This document shows positions 57,301 through 64,000 of a DNA stretch of 64,000 bases, one piece after another. Made by a program: the position numbers and the translations under genes. The stretch covers positions 1-64,000 of the forward strand of contig NZ_BSSA01000032.1 of NCBI RefSeq assembly GCF_030268885.1, written 5' to 3'. Position 1 is the first letter of the stretch. Each line of letters opens with the position of its first letter. The notes under the pieces were generated by a model. The model saw only the letters and a list, made by a program, of their open reading frames with translations, was not told where the DNA came from and ran no database searches. Source of the stretch: Kitasatospora phosalacinea. GTDB lineage: Bacteria; Actinomycetota; Actinomycetes; Streptomycetales; Streptomycetaceae.

Positions 57301-57958
57301 CCTGGATGCCCGCGGCGCGTCGGGCGATCTTCGCCTGGCGGCCCAACGGGCCGAGCTGGCGGCGCAGTTCGGAGACCAGGTCCTGGACGCGGTTGAGGTT
57401 GGTCTGCATCGCGTCGAGCTTCCGCAGCGCCTTCTCCTTGCGCTTGCGGTGCTTGAGGACGCCGGCCGCCTCCTCGATGAAGGCGCGCCGCCCCATCGGG
57501 TCGGCGTGCAGGACGGAGTCGAGCTGGCCCTGGCCGACGATGACGTGCATCTCGCGGCCGATGCCGGAGTCGGAGAGCAGTTCCTGGATGTCGAGCAGTC
57601 GGCAGACGGTGCCGTTGAGCGCGTACTCGCTGCCGCCGTTGCGGAACATCGTCCGGGTGATGGTGACTTCGGAGTAGTCGATCGGCAGGGCGCCGTCGGT
57701 GTTGTCGATGGTGAGGCTGACCTCGGCGCGGCCGAGCGGGGGGCGCCCGCTGGTGCCCGCGAAGATGACGTCCTCCATCTTGCCGCCGCGCAGCGACTTG
57801 GCGCCCTGTTCGCCCATCACCCAGGAGAGCGCGTCGACGACGTTGGACTTGCCGGAGCCGTTGGGGCCGACCACGCAGGTGATGCCGGGTTCGAAGCGCA
57901 GGGTGGTCGCCGAGGCGAAGGACTTGAACCCGCGCAGGGTCAGGCTCTTGAGGTGCAC
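54320..57958 (-). CDS. smc: Chromosome partition protein SMC
   Basis: A 1212-residue SMC ATPase. The N-terminal head has GPNGSGKS (31-38). Two long coiled coils flank a Gly-rich hinge (about residues 510-640, with GVLGPAAELLTV). The C-terminal head has LSGGERSLTAVAL and FYVMDEVEAALDETN. It condenses and aligns chromosomes for sporulation septation with ScpA/B, which are not in this window. The GTG start has GAGGAGGA 7 nt upstream; the upstream reading adds 74 non-homologous residues. Confidence 0.95.
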   Translation of the reverse strand: MHLKSLTLRGFKSFASATTLRFEPGITCVVGPNGSGKSNVVDALSWVMGEQGAKSLRGGKMEDVIFAGTSGRPPLGRAEVSLTIDNTDGALPIDYSEVTITRTMFRNGGSEYALNGTVCRLLDIQELLSDSGIGREMHVIVGQGQLDSVLHADPMGRRAFIEEAAGVLKHRKRKEKALRKLDAMQTNLNRVQDLVSELRRQLGPLGRQAKIARRAAGIQAELRDARLRLLADDLLTLRRAVEAEVADEIALGLRRTTVEQQLAAALQREAVLEAQVEQLGPALEAARQTWYRLSSLAERTRGTVGLAEARVRAAATAGQLEEHRGRDPEDLEREAAEVREEEAALEAALEQAQDALAEAVEERADLERALAAEENRLRAAARAIADRREGLARLQGAAAAARSRATAAEAEAERLATARDEALLRAASAQQEYERLRERHQEFTAGEGESEERHDRARGELQAAERAVATAREALAAAEQERAALTARHDALALGLRRKDGSAALLERPGVLGPAAELLTVAPGFELALAAALGPAAEAVAVPDADGAADALAWLRTADAGRAALLIADGPDPAAPGAQPPAQPPAGATWAGSLVDGPPAVAAAARRLLERTAVVEDLDAARRLTAAHPQWSAVTRDGDLLSAALAHGGSPGAPSPLETRAAVAEAARGIEELDARCRQLAAELAAARERRAALASEVEQLTALRRRGEQRRAELAGALGRSGGAARAAADEAERTADAAAKAESGLAGARTAAEELAARLATAEELAEDGEDEPDPAERDRLAAAGAAARQAEMESRLAVRTHEERVRNLAGRADRLDRAARAEREARARAAERRDRARREAAVATAVATGARHLLGRIEGTLAAAEAERAAVEADRAAREAELRQFREHGRELKAELDRLVDAGHRDEVLRAEKRLRIEQLEARALEEFGIEGGDLLAGYGPDQPVPAPPPEDGREATGGQEAAGAPRPYVRAEVEQRLKAAERAHQQLGKVNPLALEEFAALEARHRFLGEQLDDLRRSRRDLMDIVRDVDARVEQLFTAAYHDTAAQFEGVFARLFPGGEGRLLLTDPENMLTTGVEVEARPPGKKVKRLSLLSGGERSLTAVALLVSIFKARPSPFYVMDEVEAALDETNLRRLVGIMEELRESSQLIVITHQKLTMESADALYGVTMKGDGISQVISQRLRVPGPGRPGRGDGHRTALEPAEPGPA

Positions 57959-58141
57959 CCGACCGTCCTCCTCGCCGCGCCGCCGGCCGCCGCGCCGCGG
58001 CCACGCCACCTGCCGTCCCGCTCCGGGACGGCCCGCCGCCTGCGACTGTATCCGGCCGCACCGCCGACGGACTCCAGGCGGTGGTTTGGCCGTGCGGCGG
58101 GTCGGGCAGTCTCTGGGCAGCGGACCGGCGTGGACACGACG

Positions 58142-58168
58142 AAGGGACGTCCGCTCCGGACGTCCCTT
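58142..58168 (-). terminator. Terminator between the small coiled-coil gene and smc
   Basis: A perfect 12-bp stem (58,142-58,153 with 58,157-58,168) and CTC loop lie 71 bp past the stop of the 67-residue gene and upstream of smc. Confidence 0.8.
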
Positions 58169-58238
58169 GCAGGCTGCCATCCCCTCGCCGGGGGGAAGCT
58201 CAGCGCACGACTGCGTCGATCCTGACGGCCGCGAGCGA

Positions 58239-58442
58239 TCAGGTCAGGGCCGGCTCGCGCTGGTCCAGGTCGATGCTGCTGAGCAGCGAGTGCTCGTCGG
58301 CGACGGCGGACAGGGCGTCGTTCTCGGCCTGGAGCTTCACGAGCTCGTTCTCCAGGTCCTGGACGCGCTGCTGCAACCGTCGCATCTCGGAGAGCATTCG
58401 CGGGTCGGGGCCGCCGACGTACCCGAGAAGCGCCTTTGCCAT
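58239..58442 (-). CDS. Small conserved coiled-coil protein
   Basis: A 67-residue protein. It starts AKALLGYVGGPDPRMLSEMRR and then forms a short coiled coil (LQQRVQDLENELVKLQAEND). It belongs to a small streptomycete family that I recall upstream of smc. No catalytic motif or signal peptide is present. The codon use is typical of real genes here. The function is unknown; dimerisation is suggested by the leucine spacing. Confidence 0.75.
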   Translation of the reverse strand: MAKALLGYVGGPDPRMLSEMRRLQQRVQDLENELVKLQAENDALSAVADEHSLLSSIDLDQREPALT

Positions 58443-58781
58443 GATGTGTGGTCCTCCACGCTGAGTGACCGAACCGTGTACGGTGGGTCTTTGGGGGAAG
58501 GGATACGCACGCGTCTGCGCGCCGGACGTGCTGGCTGGGCACTACGAGGGCATCCGCTGGTGAGTGACACACTCACAGGCGTGGCCTCGCCGGTTAAACG
58601 CAAACCTGTGCGCGGGTTTCCAGCGTCTCACCAAAGACCGTACGGGTCAACACGATCACCGCACGCTACCGCGGCCCTGTCACCTGCATGGCGGGAACCT
58701 CACGCCATCGGCCGGGCTAGTGGATCACTACGTCTGCGGAGTCAACCACGAGTGCGCCACGATGGCAACCCCGTGACACCG

Positions 58782-58817
58782 GCAGTTGCCGGGGGCTCTC
58801 CTCCCGCCGGCAACTGC
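58782..58817 (-). terminator. Hairpin terminator downstream of acyP
   Basis: 11-bp perfect arms (GCAGTTGCCGG at 58,782-58,792 and its inverse at 58,807-58,817), 8 bp past the acyP stop. Confidence 0.8.
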
Positions 58818-58824
58818 GGTGTGC

Positions 58825-59118
58825 TCATCGGATCGCGAAGCCCTCGTACCCGTCGCCCACGGCGGTCCAGATCTCGGTGACCCCGCTGACCTGACCAGGC
58901 GTTCCGGGCCCGCGCAGCGCGGCGAGCAGGCGCTCGCAGTCGGCGCGCGACCCCTCGGCGACGACCTGGACGCGGCCGTCCCCGAGGTTGCTCGTGTAAC
59001 CCGTCAGCCCGATCTCCAGGGCCCTGGCCCTGGTCCACCAGCGGAACCCCACCTGCTGGACGCGCCCGCGCACCCAGATGGTGGCGCGGACGGATCGGTG
59101 GCTGTCGTGACCTTGCAT
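58825..59118 (-). CDS. acyP: Acylphosphatase
   Basis: A 97-residue enzyme of the acylphosphatase fold that hydrolyses acyl phosphates. The catalytic Arg is in [12 protein letters not shown] and the catalytic Asn in [17 protein letters not shown]. The standard length is about 90-100. The ATG at 59,118 is in the usual place. It lies next to smc in streptomycetes. The physiological substrate is uncertain. Confidence 0.94.
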   Translation of the reverse strand: MQGHDSHRSVRATIWVRGRVQQVGFRWWTRARALEIGLTGYTSNLGDGRVQVVAEGSRADCERLLAALRGPGTPGQVSGVTEIWTAVGDGYEGFAIR

Positions 59119-59285
59119 GTGTCGACCATAGTCGGGCACTTCGGGGGCGCCCGGAACGGGTTTCACGCCCCTTCCACCGACCCTCCCCACCACCGCGCGA
59201 CCCGTCACCCCACGCTCCCCACCGCACGGCCCGCCCACCGCACGACCGGGCGCACCGCGCGCGCCGCCCACCGCGCGGCCCGCCC

Positions 59286-60089
59286 TCAGCGGCGCGGCTC
59301 GGCCAGCGCGTGCAGCGTCCAGCCCCGGCCGGCCGGGTCCAGCGGGGCGGTGGCGGCGGTGAACAGCTCGGCCGCCCGCCGGTAGGAGAGGCGGCCGCGC
59401 CCGGTGAGCGGGCAGCGGTCGGCGGCGGGGGTGCCGGACGGGGCGCGCCGGTCGGTGAGGAACAGCGGGCCCGCGGTGCGCCCGGCCACCAGCAGCGGCA
59501 GCAGCCGGGCGGTGCCGCCGCGCCAGTGCAGCGGGGGCTGCCCGGGGGCGGCGCGGGCCTGCCGGTTCGGCAGGTCGAGCCGGTCCACGTCCAGCGCCAG
59601 CAGCCGTTCGATCGGTGCGCCGCTCTCCCGGACGAGGTGCCAGAGCACCTTCTCGCGCAGCGGGACCCGCAGGGCGAACACCGCCCGCAGCCGCTCCTCG
59701 TCGAGGCTCCCGGCCGGGTCGGCGGGGGTGGTCGGCAGCGGGCGCACCCCCGCGGCCGGGTCGGCGGCCAGCCAGCCGCACGCGCACCACCAGCGCAGGG
59801 CGGCCCGCAGCGCGGACAGTTCGCGGTTGGCGGTGCGCGCCCCGACCGCGGCGGCCCGTTCGGCGAACGCGGCGGCGACCCGCTCGGGCGCGTCGGGCCC
59901 GTCCAGCAGGGCGAGCGGCAGCACCGGCGGGGCGGCCCGCCGCCGCTCGGCGCCGGTCGGCGGGGTGCGGCCGACCAGCAGCCAGGCCCAGGTGTGCAGG
60001 GCGATCCGGTAGACCCGCCGGGAGCCCTCCGCGAGCGGGGCCCCCGCCAGGTAGTGCTCGGCGGCGACGGCGAACTCCACGGGTGTCAT
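59286..60089 (-). pseudogene. Truncated tyrosine recombinase (integrase) lacking the catalytic C-terminus
   Basis: A 267-residue reading frame. The N-terminal SAM-like core-binding domain contains [20 protein letters not shown]. The catalytic domain start reads [25 protein letters not shown], with GAP where the catalytic Arg of box I normally stands. The frame follows the recognisable [29 protein letters not shown] and [14 protein letters not shown] order of streptomycete integrases, then reaches [12 protein letters not shown] and stops. Family members continue from GWTLH with RHS and 50-60 more residues, including the HxxR and nucleophile Tyr. None was found in other frames to 59,119. It is probably inactive. 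The start may also be 60,152 or 60,128. Confidence 0.75.
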
Positions 60090-60093
60090 ACCC

Positions 60094-60163
60094 GCAGTAA
60101 ATCCGCTTTCCCATCGAGCCGTCAACATCCGCTCCGACTGCGGTAAATCCACTTATTTACTGC
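60094..60163. promoter_or_regulatory. Three copies of a GC(A/G)GTAAAT motif between integrase and MFS genes
   Basis: GCAGTAAAT at 60,094-60,102; GCGGTAAAT at 60,140-60,148; and the inverse ATTTACTGC at 60,155-60,163. The last two form an inverted repeat with a 6-bp centre. The patch is strikingly AT-rich for this genome. The motifs lie near both the integrase start and the MFS start (60,261), which fits a shared operator. The regulator is not in view. Confidence 0.5.
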
Positions 60164-60260
60164 GTCAGATCCCCACCCCTGAAAAATTGATGCCGATCCG
60201 CTCAACTTTTCCGGCCGGACCTCTTGCCGGGCGGCCCGGCGACCGGGCAGCCTGCCGGTC

Positions 60261-61553
60261 ATGCCACTGATCCCACGGCGCCTCGCCGTCCTGCGCGGGC
60301 GGCCCTTCCGCCTCTTCTTCACCGGGTACGCCGTCTCGCTGTTCGGCTCCTCCACCGCCTCCGTCGCGGTCGCCTTCGCGGTGCTGGACGGCGGGGGCGG
60401 CGGCTCCGGGCTCGGCGTGGTGATGGCGGCCCGGATCGTGCCGATCGTGCTGCTGCTGGTGCTCGGCGGGGCGGCCGCGGACCGGCTGGGCCCGCGCCGG
60501 ACGATGCTCGGCTCGGACGGGCTGCGCTGCGCGACCCAGGCGGCCACCGCCGCGCTGCTGTTCGCCGGGCACGGGACGGTGTGGGCACTGGCGGCGCTGA
60601 TGGTGCTGTGGGGGCTGGGCGAGGCGGTGTTCCTGCCCGCGCTGGACGCGCTGCTGCCGCGGCTCGTCCCGGCCGCCGAACTGGCCGACGCCAACGCGCT
60701 GCTGGGCATCGCCCGCAACGGCGCCGCGGTGGCCGGTCCGGCCCTGGCGGGCCTGCTGACCGCCACCGCCGGACCGGGCTGGGTGCTGCTGCTCGACGCC
60801 GCCTCCTACGCGGCGGGCCTGGCGGCGCTGGCCCCGCTGCGCGTCCCGGCCGCCCCCGGCGGCGCCGCCGGGCCCGGGCTGCTGGCCGAACTGCGGGACG
60901 GCTGGGGCGAGTTCCGCTCCCGGCGGTGGCTGTGGGCGAGCGTGCTGCAGGGCTGCCTGTTCAACCTGCTGGTGTGGGCGCCGTTCCTGGTGCTGGGCCC
61001 GGTGCTGGCCCGCGAGCACCTCGGCGGGGCGGGCGGCTGGGGCGCGGTGATGGGCGCGTACGGGGCGGGCGCGGTGCTGGGCGGGCTGGTGCTGCTCGGG
61101 CGGCAGCCGCGGCGGCCGCTGCGCACGGTGCTGGTGGTGACGGCCGGATGGGCGCTGCCCTCCGGGGCGCTGGCGCTCGGCGGTCCGCTGCCGCTGGTGA
61201 TGGCGGCGGCGGCCGGGGCGGGGGTGACCTCGATCGTCTCCGGCAGCCTGTTCTCCACCCTGGTGCAGCGCCACGTCCCGCCGCGGGCGCTGGGCCGGGT
61301 CGGCGCGTACGTGACGCTGGGGGCGTTCGCGTTCGGGCCGGTGGGGCTGGCGCTGGCCGGCCCGCTCGCGGCGGCGGTCGGGGCGCGGACGGTGCTGGGC
61401 TGGGGCGCGGCCTGGCAGCTGGCCTCCTGCGCGGCGGTGCTGGCGCTGCTGGGCCGCCGGGAGCCGGTCGTCGCCGCCCCCGGTCCGGCCCCGGAGGTGC
61501 GGACGGCCCCCGTGCCGTCCGGGGACGGCGGCCGGGGGCCGTCGGGCGGGTGA
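60261..61553 (+). CDS. MFS exporter (EntS/MFS_3-like)
   Basis: A 430-residue transporter with about 12 membrane spans. RPFRLFFTGYAVSLFGSSTASVAVAFAV is the typical first loop and helix of the MFS_3/enterobactin-exporter-like group. Motif A remains as DRLGPRRTML. A central cytoplasmic loop and the second half with GLVLLGRQPRRPLRT agree. The substrate is unknown; this group includes siderophore and drug exporters. ATG 60,261 is taken; no strong Shine-Dalgarno is seen. It is convergent with the next gene, with 11 bp between stops. Confidence 0.85.
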   Translation: MPLIPRRLAVLRGRPFRLFFTGYAVSLFGSSTASVAVAFAVLDGGGGGSGLGVVMAARIVPIVLLLVLGGAAADRLGPRRTMLGSDGLRCATQAATAALLFAGHGTVWALAALMVLWGLGEAVFLPALDALLPRLVPAAELADANALLGIARNGAAVAGPALAGLLTATAGPGWVLLLDAASYAAGLAALAPLRVPAAPGGAAGPGLLAELRDGWGEFRSRRWLWASVLQGCLFNLLVWAPFLVLGPVLAREHLGGAGGWGAVMGAYGAGAVLGGLVLLGRQPRRPLRTVLVVTAGWALPSGALALGGPLPLVMAAAAGAGVTSIVSGSLFSTLVQRHVPPRALGRVGAYVTLGAFAFGPVGLALAGPLAAAVGARTVLGWGAAWQLASCAAVLALLGRREPVVAAPGPAPEVRTAPVPSGDGGRGPSGG

Positions 61554-61564
61554 GCGGGCGGCGG

Positions 61565-62950
61565 TCAGCCCCCGAAACCGCCGAAGTCGTCCCCGCCGAA
61601 GCCGCCGAAGTCGTCCCCGCCGAAGTCACTGCCGCCACCGTCGAAGCCGCCGCCGTCGAAGTCGCTGCCGCCGCCGTCGAAGTCGCTGCCGCCGCCGTCG
61701 GGGTCGAAATCGTCGCCCGGGTACTCGCCACCGCCGGAACCGTGGTCGTCCGCGTAGGCGTAGCCGGGGGTGGCGAGCGCCGAGCCGAGCACGGTGCCGA
61801 CCAGCAGGCCGGGCAGCAGGCCGCCGCCGAAGTAGCCGCCCGCCCAGGGGCGGTAGGCGGGGCCCGCGTCCCAGTACGGCTGGTGGCCGTCCGCGGTCTC
61901 CACGGTGCGGACCTGCGGCTCCCCGCCGCCGGAGATCCGGGCCGCGTCGTCGGCGCAGGCCGGGACGGAGCGCGGGGCGCCACCGGGCGGGGCCCACTGC
62001 ACGTCGGTGGTGGAGGGGCCGTGCCGCGGGTCGAAGAAGCACGGGACGCGGCGCTCGGGCAGCGGGCGGCCCTCGCGGCGGGCGGCCAGGGTGGCCAGCG
62101 CGAACCGGCCCTGCTCCAGCGCCTCGGTCACCGGGCGGACGTCCGCGGGCCGCTCCGCCGCGTCCATGGTCCGCTTGGCGCGGTCGTAGGCGTCCAGCGC
62201 GGCGGTGTAGTCGGTGCGCTGGGCGTCGTCCGCGTCGGGGGCGCCGGGGTCGAAGTCGAGCCGGTCGAGCTCCTCGCCGAACGCGGTGATGTCCTCGTCC
62301 ACCACGGTGCGCAGCTGGGCGAGCTCGGCCCGGGCCTGCTCCTCCCGGCGCTTCCTGGTGCGGCGGACCAGCAGGAGGGCGCCCGCGCCGACCACCGCGA
62401 CCAGCAGCACCGGGACGAGCACCCAGGCGATCGAGGTGCTGTGCTGCGGGCCGTCGCCCTTGACCTTCTCCGCGGCCCCGTCGACGAACTCGTTCAGGGT
62501 GGCGTCGATGTTCCCGCCGTTGGAGCGGTACGCGGCCCCGGCCAGGTTCCGGACCGTGGCCTGGTCCAGCACCTGGGGGCCGGTGGACTGGGCCTGGAAC
62601 CGGTCGCCGCGCCAGATCGCGTAGACACCGGCGGCGCCGACCTTGGTGCGGAGGTCGACGAACAGGTTCTCCGTCGGGTAGGCGGGGCTGTCGGGCAGCA
62701 CCGCGACGTAGATCGGCTTGTCGACGTCCTTGAGCTTCTTCGCCAGCGCGGCCGCCTGCTCCGGGGAGAAGCGGCTGCTCATCGACGGGTCGACGTAGAG
62801 CTGGACCCGCTTCATGGCGTCGGCCGCGTCGTTCAGGCCGGACGCCGACGCGGGCGCGGACGGCACGAGCGCCATCAGCAGGCCGAGCAGCGCCGACAGG
62901 AGGACGGCGGCGGGCCCGGTGGCGCGGGAGCGGCGGAGCACGGTTCTCAT
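61565..62950 (-). CDS. Secreted/membrane protein with Gly-Asp-Phe repeat tail
   Basis: A 461-residue protein. A signal peptide (about 1-37, ending PSAPASASG) precedes an extracytoplasmic alpha/beta domain (about 40-170, with VQLYVDPSMSSRFSPEQAAALAKKL, quoted as VQLYVDPSMSSRFS and PEQAAALAKKL) that may resemble TPM-type domains. A membrane helix (about 185-207, AWVLVPVLLVAVVGAGALLLV) leads to a helical cytoplasmic region. The C-terminus is a repeat of GGGSDFDGGG and GGDDFGGFGG. A CFFDPRHGP motif is near 310. No enzymatic motif is recognised. The function is unknown. Confidence 0.7.
   Translation of the reverse strand: MRTVLRRSRATGPAAVLLSALLGLLMALVPSAPASASGLNDAADAMKRVQLYVDPSMSSRFSPEQAAALAKKLKDVDKPIYVAVLPDSPAYPTENLFVDLRTKVGAAGVYAIWRGDRFQAQSTGPQVLDQATVRNLAGAAYRSNGGNIDATLNEFVDGAAEKVKGDGPQHSTSIAWVLVPVLLVAVVGAGALLLVRRTRKRREEQARAELAQLRTVVDEDITAFGEELDRLDFDPGAPDADDAQRTDYTAALDAYDRAKRTMDAAERPADVRPVTEALEQGRFALATLAARREGRPLPERRVPCFFDPRHGPSTTDVQWAPPGGAPRSVPACADDAARISGGGEPQVRTVETADGHQPYWDAGPAYRPWAGGYFGGGLLPGLLVGTVLGSALATPGYAYADDHGSGGGEYPGDDFDPDGGGSDFDGGGSDFDGGGFDGGGSDFGGDDFGGFGGDDFGGFGG
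61568..61700 (-). repeat. Imperfect coding repeat for Gly/Asp/Phe tail
   Basis: CCGCCGAAGTCGTCCCCGCCGAAG-type units at 61,580-61,625 and GTCGAAGTCGCTGCCGCC-type units at 61,650-61,700 (shown in part) encode the tail repeats. Units are multiples of three. Confidence 0.7.
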
Positions 62951-63178
62951 GTCCCGACCGTACCGGTCTCCCGCCCGGCGACACGCGCTCCTCCGACCGG
63001 ACCCCGCTCCCGGTGCCACCCCCTACTCCAGGGCGAGGCGGACCGCCGGAACCCCCGCCGACCGGCCGGAGTTGGCGCCCGGCGTCCCGGTCGGGGCCCC
63101 GGAGCGGGCATAGTGGTGACGATCTTCCGCAGTTCCCGGCCCCCGCGCCGCCAAGCCCACCCCGACAGGAGACCCCTG
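62951..63178. other. 228-bp divergent intergenic region
   Basis: Between the outward-facing secreted-protein and transporter genes. It should hold both promoters. No symmetrical operator or clear hexamers were recognised. Confidence 0.3.
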
Positions 63179-64000
63179 GTGTTCCTCGGCCTCGTCACCG
63201 CCGTCGCGGCGTCCGCCTGCTACGGCACCGGGTCGGTGCTGCAGGCCCTCGGCGCCCGCCGCTCCGCCCGGCAGGAGGCGGCCTCCGGCACCGTCACCGA
63301 GCACGGCGGGCCGAGCCTGTCCTCGACCGCGAAGGCCGCCGTCACCTGGGAGTTCATCCTCGGCACGGTGCTGGACTTCATCGGCTTCGGCCTGGGCGCG
63401 CTGGCCGCCCGGCTGCTGCCGCTGTTCCTGTCGCAGACCATCATCAGCGCCAACCTGGTGATCACGGCGGTGCTGTCGGTGAAGCTGCTGGGCCTGCGGC
63501 TGCGCCAGTTGGAGTGGCTGTCGATCGGGATCCTGTGCGGCGCGCTGGTGCTGCTCGCGGTGGCCGCCGGCCCGGAGGGCGGGCACGAGGCGGCCCGGAC
63601 CTTCCACTGGGCGCTGCTGATCGGCTCCGCGGTGCTGATCGCGGGCGGCTCGCTGGTGGTGCGCCGGCTCGGGGCGGGCGGGGCGATCGTGGCGGGCCTG
63701 CTCTCCGGCCTGGGCTTCGGCGCGCTGGGCATCGGCGTGCGGGTCCTGGACGGCGTGCAGCCGTTCGACCTCGGCGCGCTGCTCGCCGACCCCGCGCTGT
63801 ACGCCGTGCTGGTCGGCGGCCTGGGCGGGATGTACCTGCACACGGTGGCCCTGCAGATCGGCTCGGTGAACGGCGCGACCGCCGCCCTGGTGGTCGGCGA
63901 GACCGTCGTCCCCGGCGCGGTGGGCGTGCTCTGGCTGGGCGACTCCTCCCGGGACGGCCTGGGCTGGCTGGCCGCCCTCGGCTTCGTGCTGGCGGTGGTC
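63179..64000 (+). CDS. DMT-superfamily membrane transporter, partial at window edge
   Basis: At least 274 residues, running off the window without a stop. It begins FLGLVTAVAASACYGTGSVLQALGARR, quoted as FLGLVTAVAASACYG then TGSVLQALGARR. It has about nine hydrophobic helices in view (including LPLFLSQTIISANLVITAVLS and LSIGILCGALVLLAVAAGP). The arrangement suggests an EamA/NIPA-like transporter with ten helices. The GTG start has AGGAG 7 nt upstream. Substrate unknown; the C-terminus lies outside the window. Confidence 0.75.
   Translation, partial: MFLGLVTAVAASACYGTGSVLQALGARRSARQEAASGTVTEHGGPSLSSTAKAAVTWEFILGTVLDFIGFGLGALAARLLPLFLSQTIISANLVITAVLSVKLLGLRLRQLEWLSIGILCGALVLLAVAAGPEGGHEAARTFHWALLIGSAVLIAGGSLVVRRLGAGGAIVAGLLSGLGFGALGIGVRVLDGVQPFDLGALLADPALYAVLVGGLGGMYLHTVALQIGSVNGATAALVVGETVVPGAVGVLWLGDSSRDGLGWLAALGFVLAVV

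Noticed and set aside
54359-58225. 1288-residue plus-strand open frame opposite smc
   Set aside because: Shadow of the Ala/Glu/Arg-rich smc coiled coil.
58564-58776. 70-residue plus-strand frame between acyP and the small coiled-coil gene
   Set aside because: No codon bias and no homologue recognised.

Overview
High-GC actinobacterial chromosome, almost certainly Streptomycetaceae (Streptomyces or Kitasatospora). The base composition is well above 70% GC, coding regions have near-saturated GC at codon position 3, and GTG or TTG starts are common. Gene order matches the Streptomyces core block known in S. coelicolor as roughly SCO5570s to SCO5670s: acyP, smc, ftsY, a primase-like gene, nsdA, amtB-glnK-glnD, ffh, an ftsH paralogue, rpsP, a KH protein, rimM, trmD, rplS, sipW/X/Y/Z, a DUF2469 gene, yraN, comM, dprA, whiG, an M23 peptidase, rpsB, tsf, pyrH, frr, cdsA and rlmN. 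Assignments rest on reading motifs and on recalled synteny; no database search was run.

Layout. (1) 1-14,009 is a metabolic block for amine and amino-acid carbon: mmsA, two aminobutyraldehyde-type aldehyde dehydrogenases, a divergent PucR regulator, two class III aminotransferases and an Lrp/AsnC regulator, most likely polyamine/GABA degradation. It is interrupted at 6,744-8,706 by a compact three-gene WXG100-like cassette of unknown function. (2) 14,171-16,036 is an ABC-type pair whose ATPase has lost several consensus catalytic motifs. (3) 16,105-21,863 is the minus-strand rpsB-tsf-pyrH-frr-cdsA-rlmN translation/lipid block. (4) 22,464-30,340 holds an M23-like protein, a TetR regulator, the sporulation sigma factor WhiG with a very long low-complexity extension, DprA, ComM/YifB, YraN and a DUF2469 protein. 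(5) 30,397-37,834 holds a NUDIX gene, four tandem type I signal peptidases, rplS, trmD, rimM, a KH protein and rpsP. (6) 38,274-45,871 has a HExxH zinc-ribbon protein, an archaeal/eukaryotic-type prolyl-tRNA synthetase, a methyltransferase-like protein, an FtsH paralogue, a GNAT enzyme and ffh. (7) 45,974-50,155 is amtB-glnK-glnD, with a well-formed GlnR box upstream of amtB. (8) 50,428-59,118 has nsdA, a primase-like gene, ftsY, smc, a small coiled-coil protein and acyP. (9) 59,286-64,000 is accessory: a C-terminally truncated tyrosine recombinase, an MFS exporter, a secreted/membrane Gly-Asp-Phe repeat protein and a partial DMT-type transporter.

The core genes serve protein synthesis and export (rpsB, tsf, frr, rpsP, rplS, ffh, ftsY, sip genes), nitrogen sensing (amtB, glnK, glnD), chromosome organisation (smc) and development (whiG, nsdA). 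The least explained parts are the WXG cassette, the WhiG extension, the degenerate ABC ATPase, paired DnaA-box elements, a 10-bp phased repeat upstream of rpsP, and the operator-like repeats beside the broken integrase. No tRNA, rRNA, CRISPR array or intact insertion sequence was recognised.
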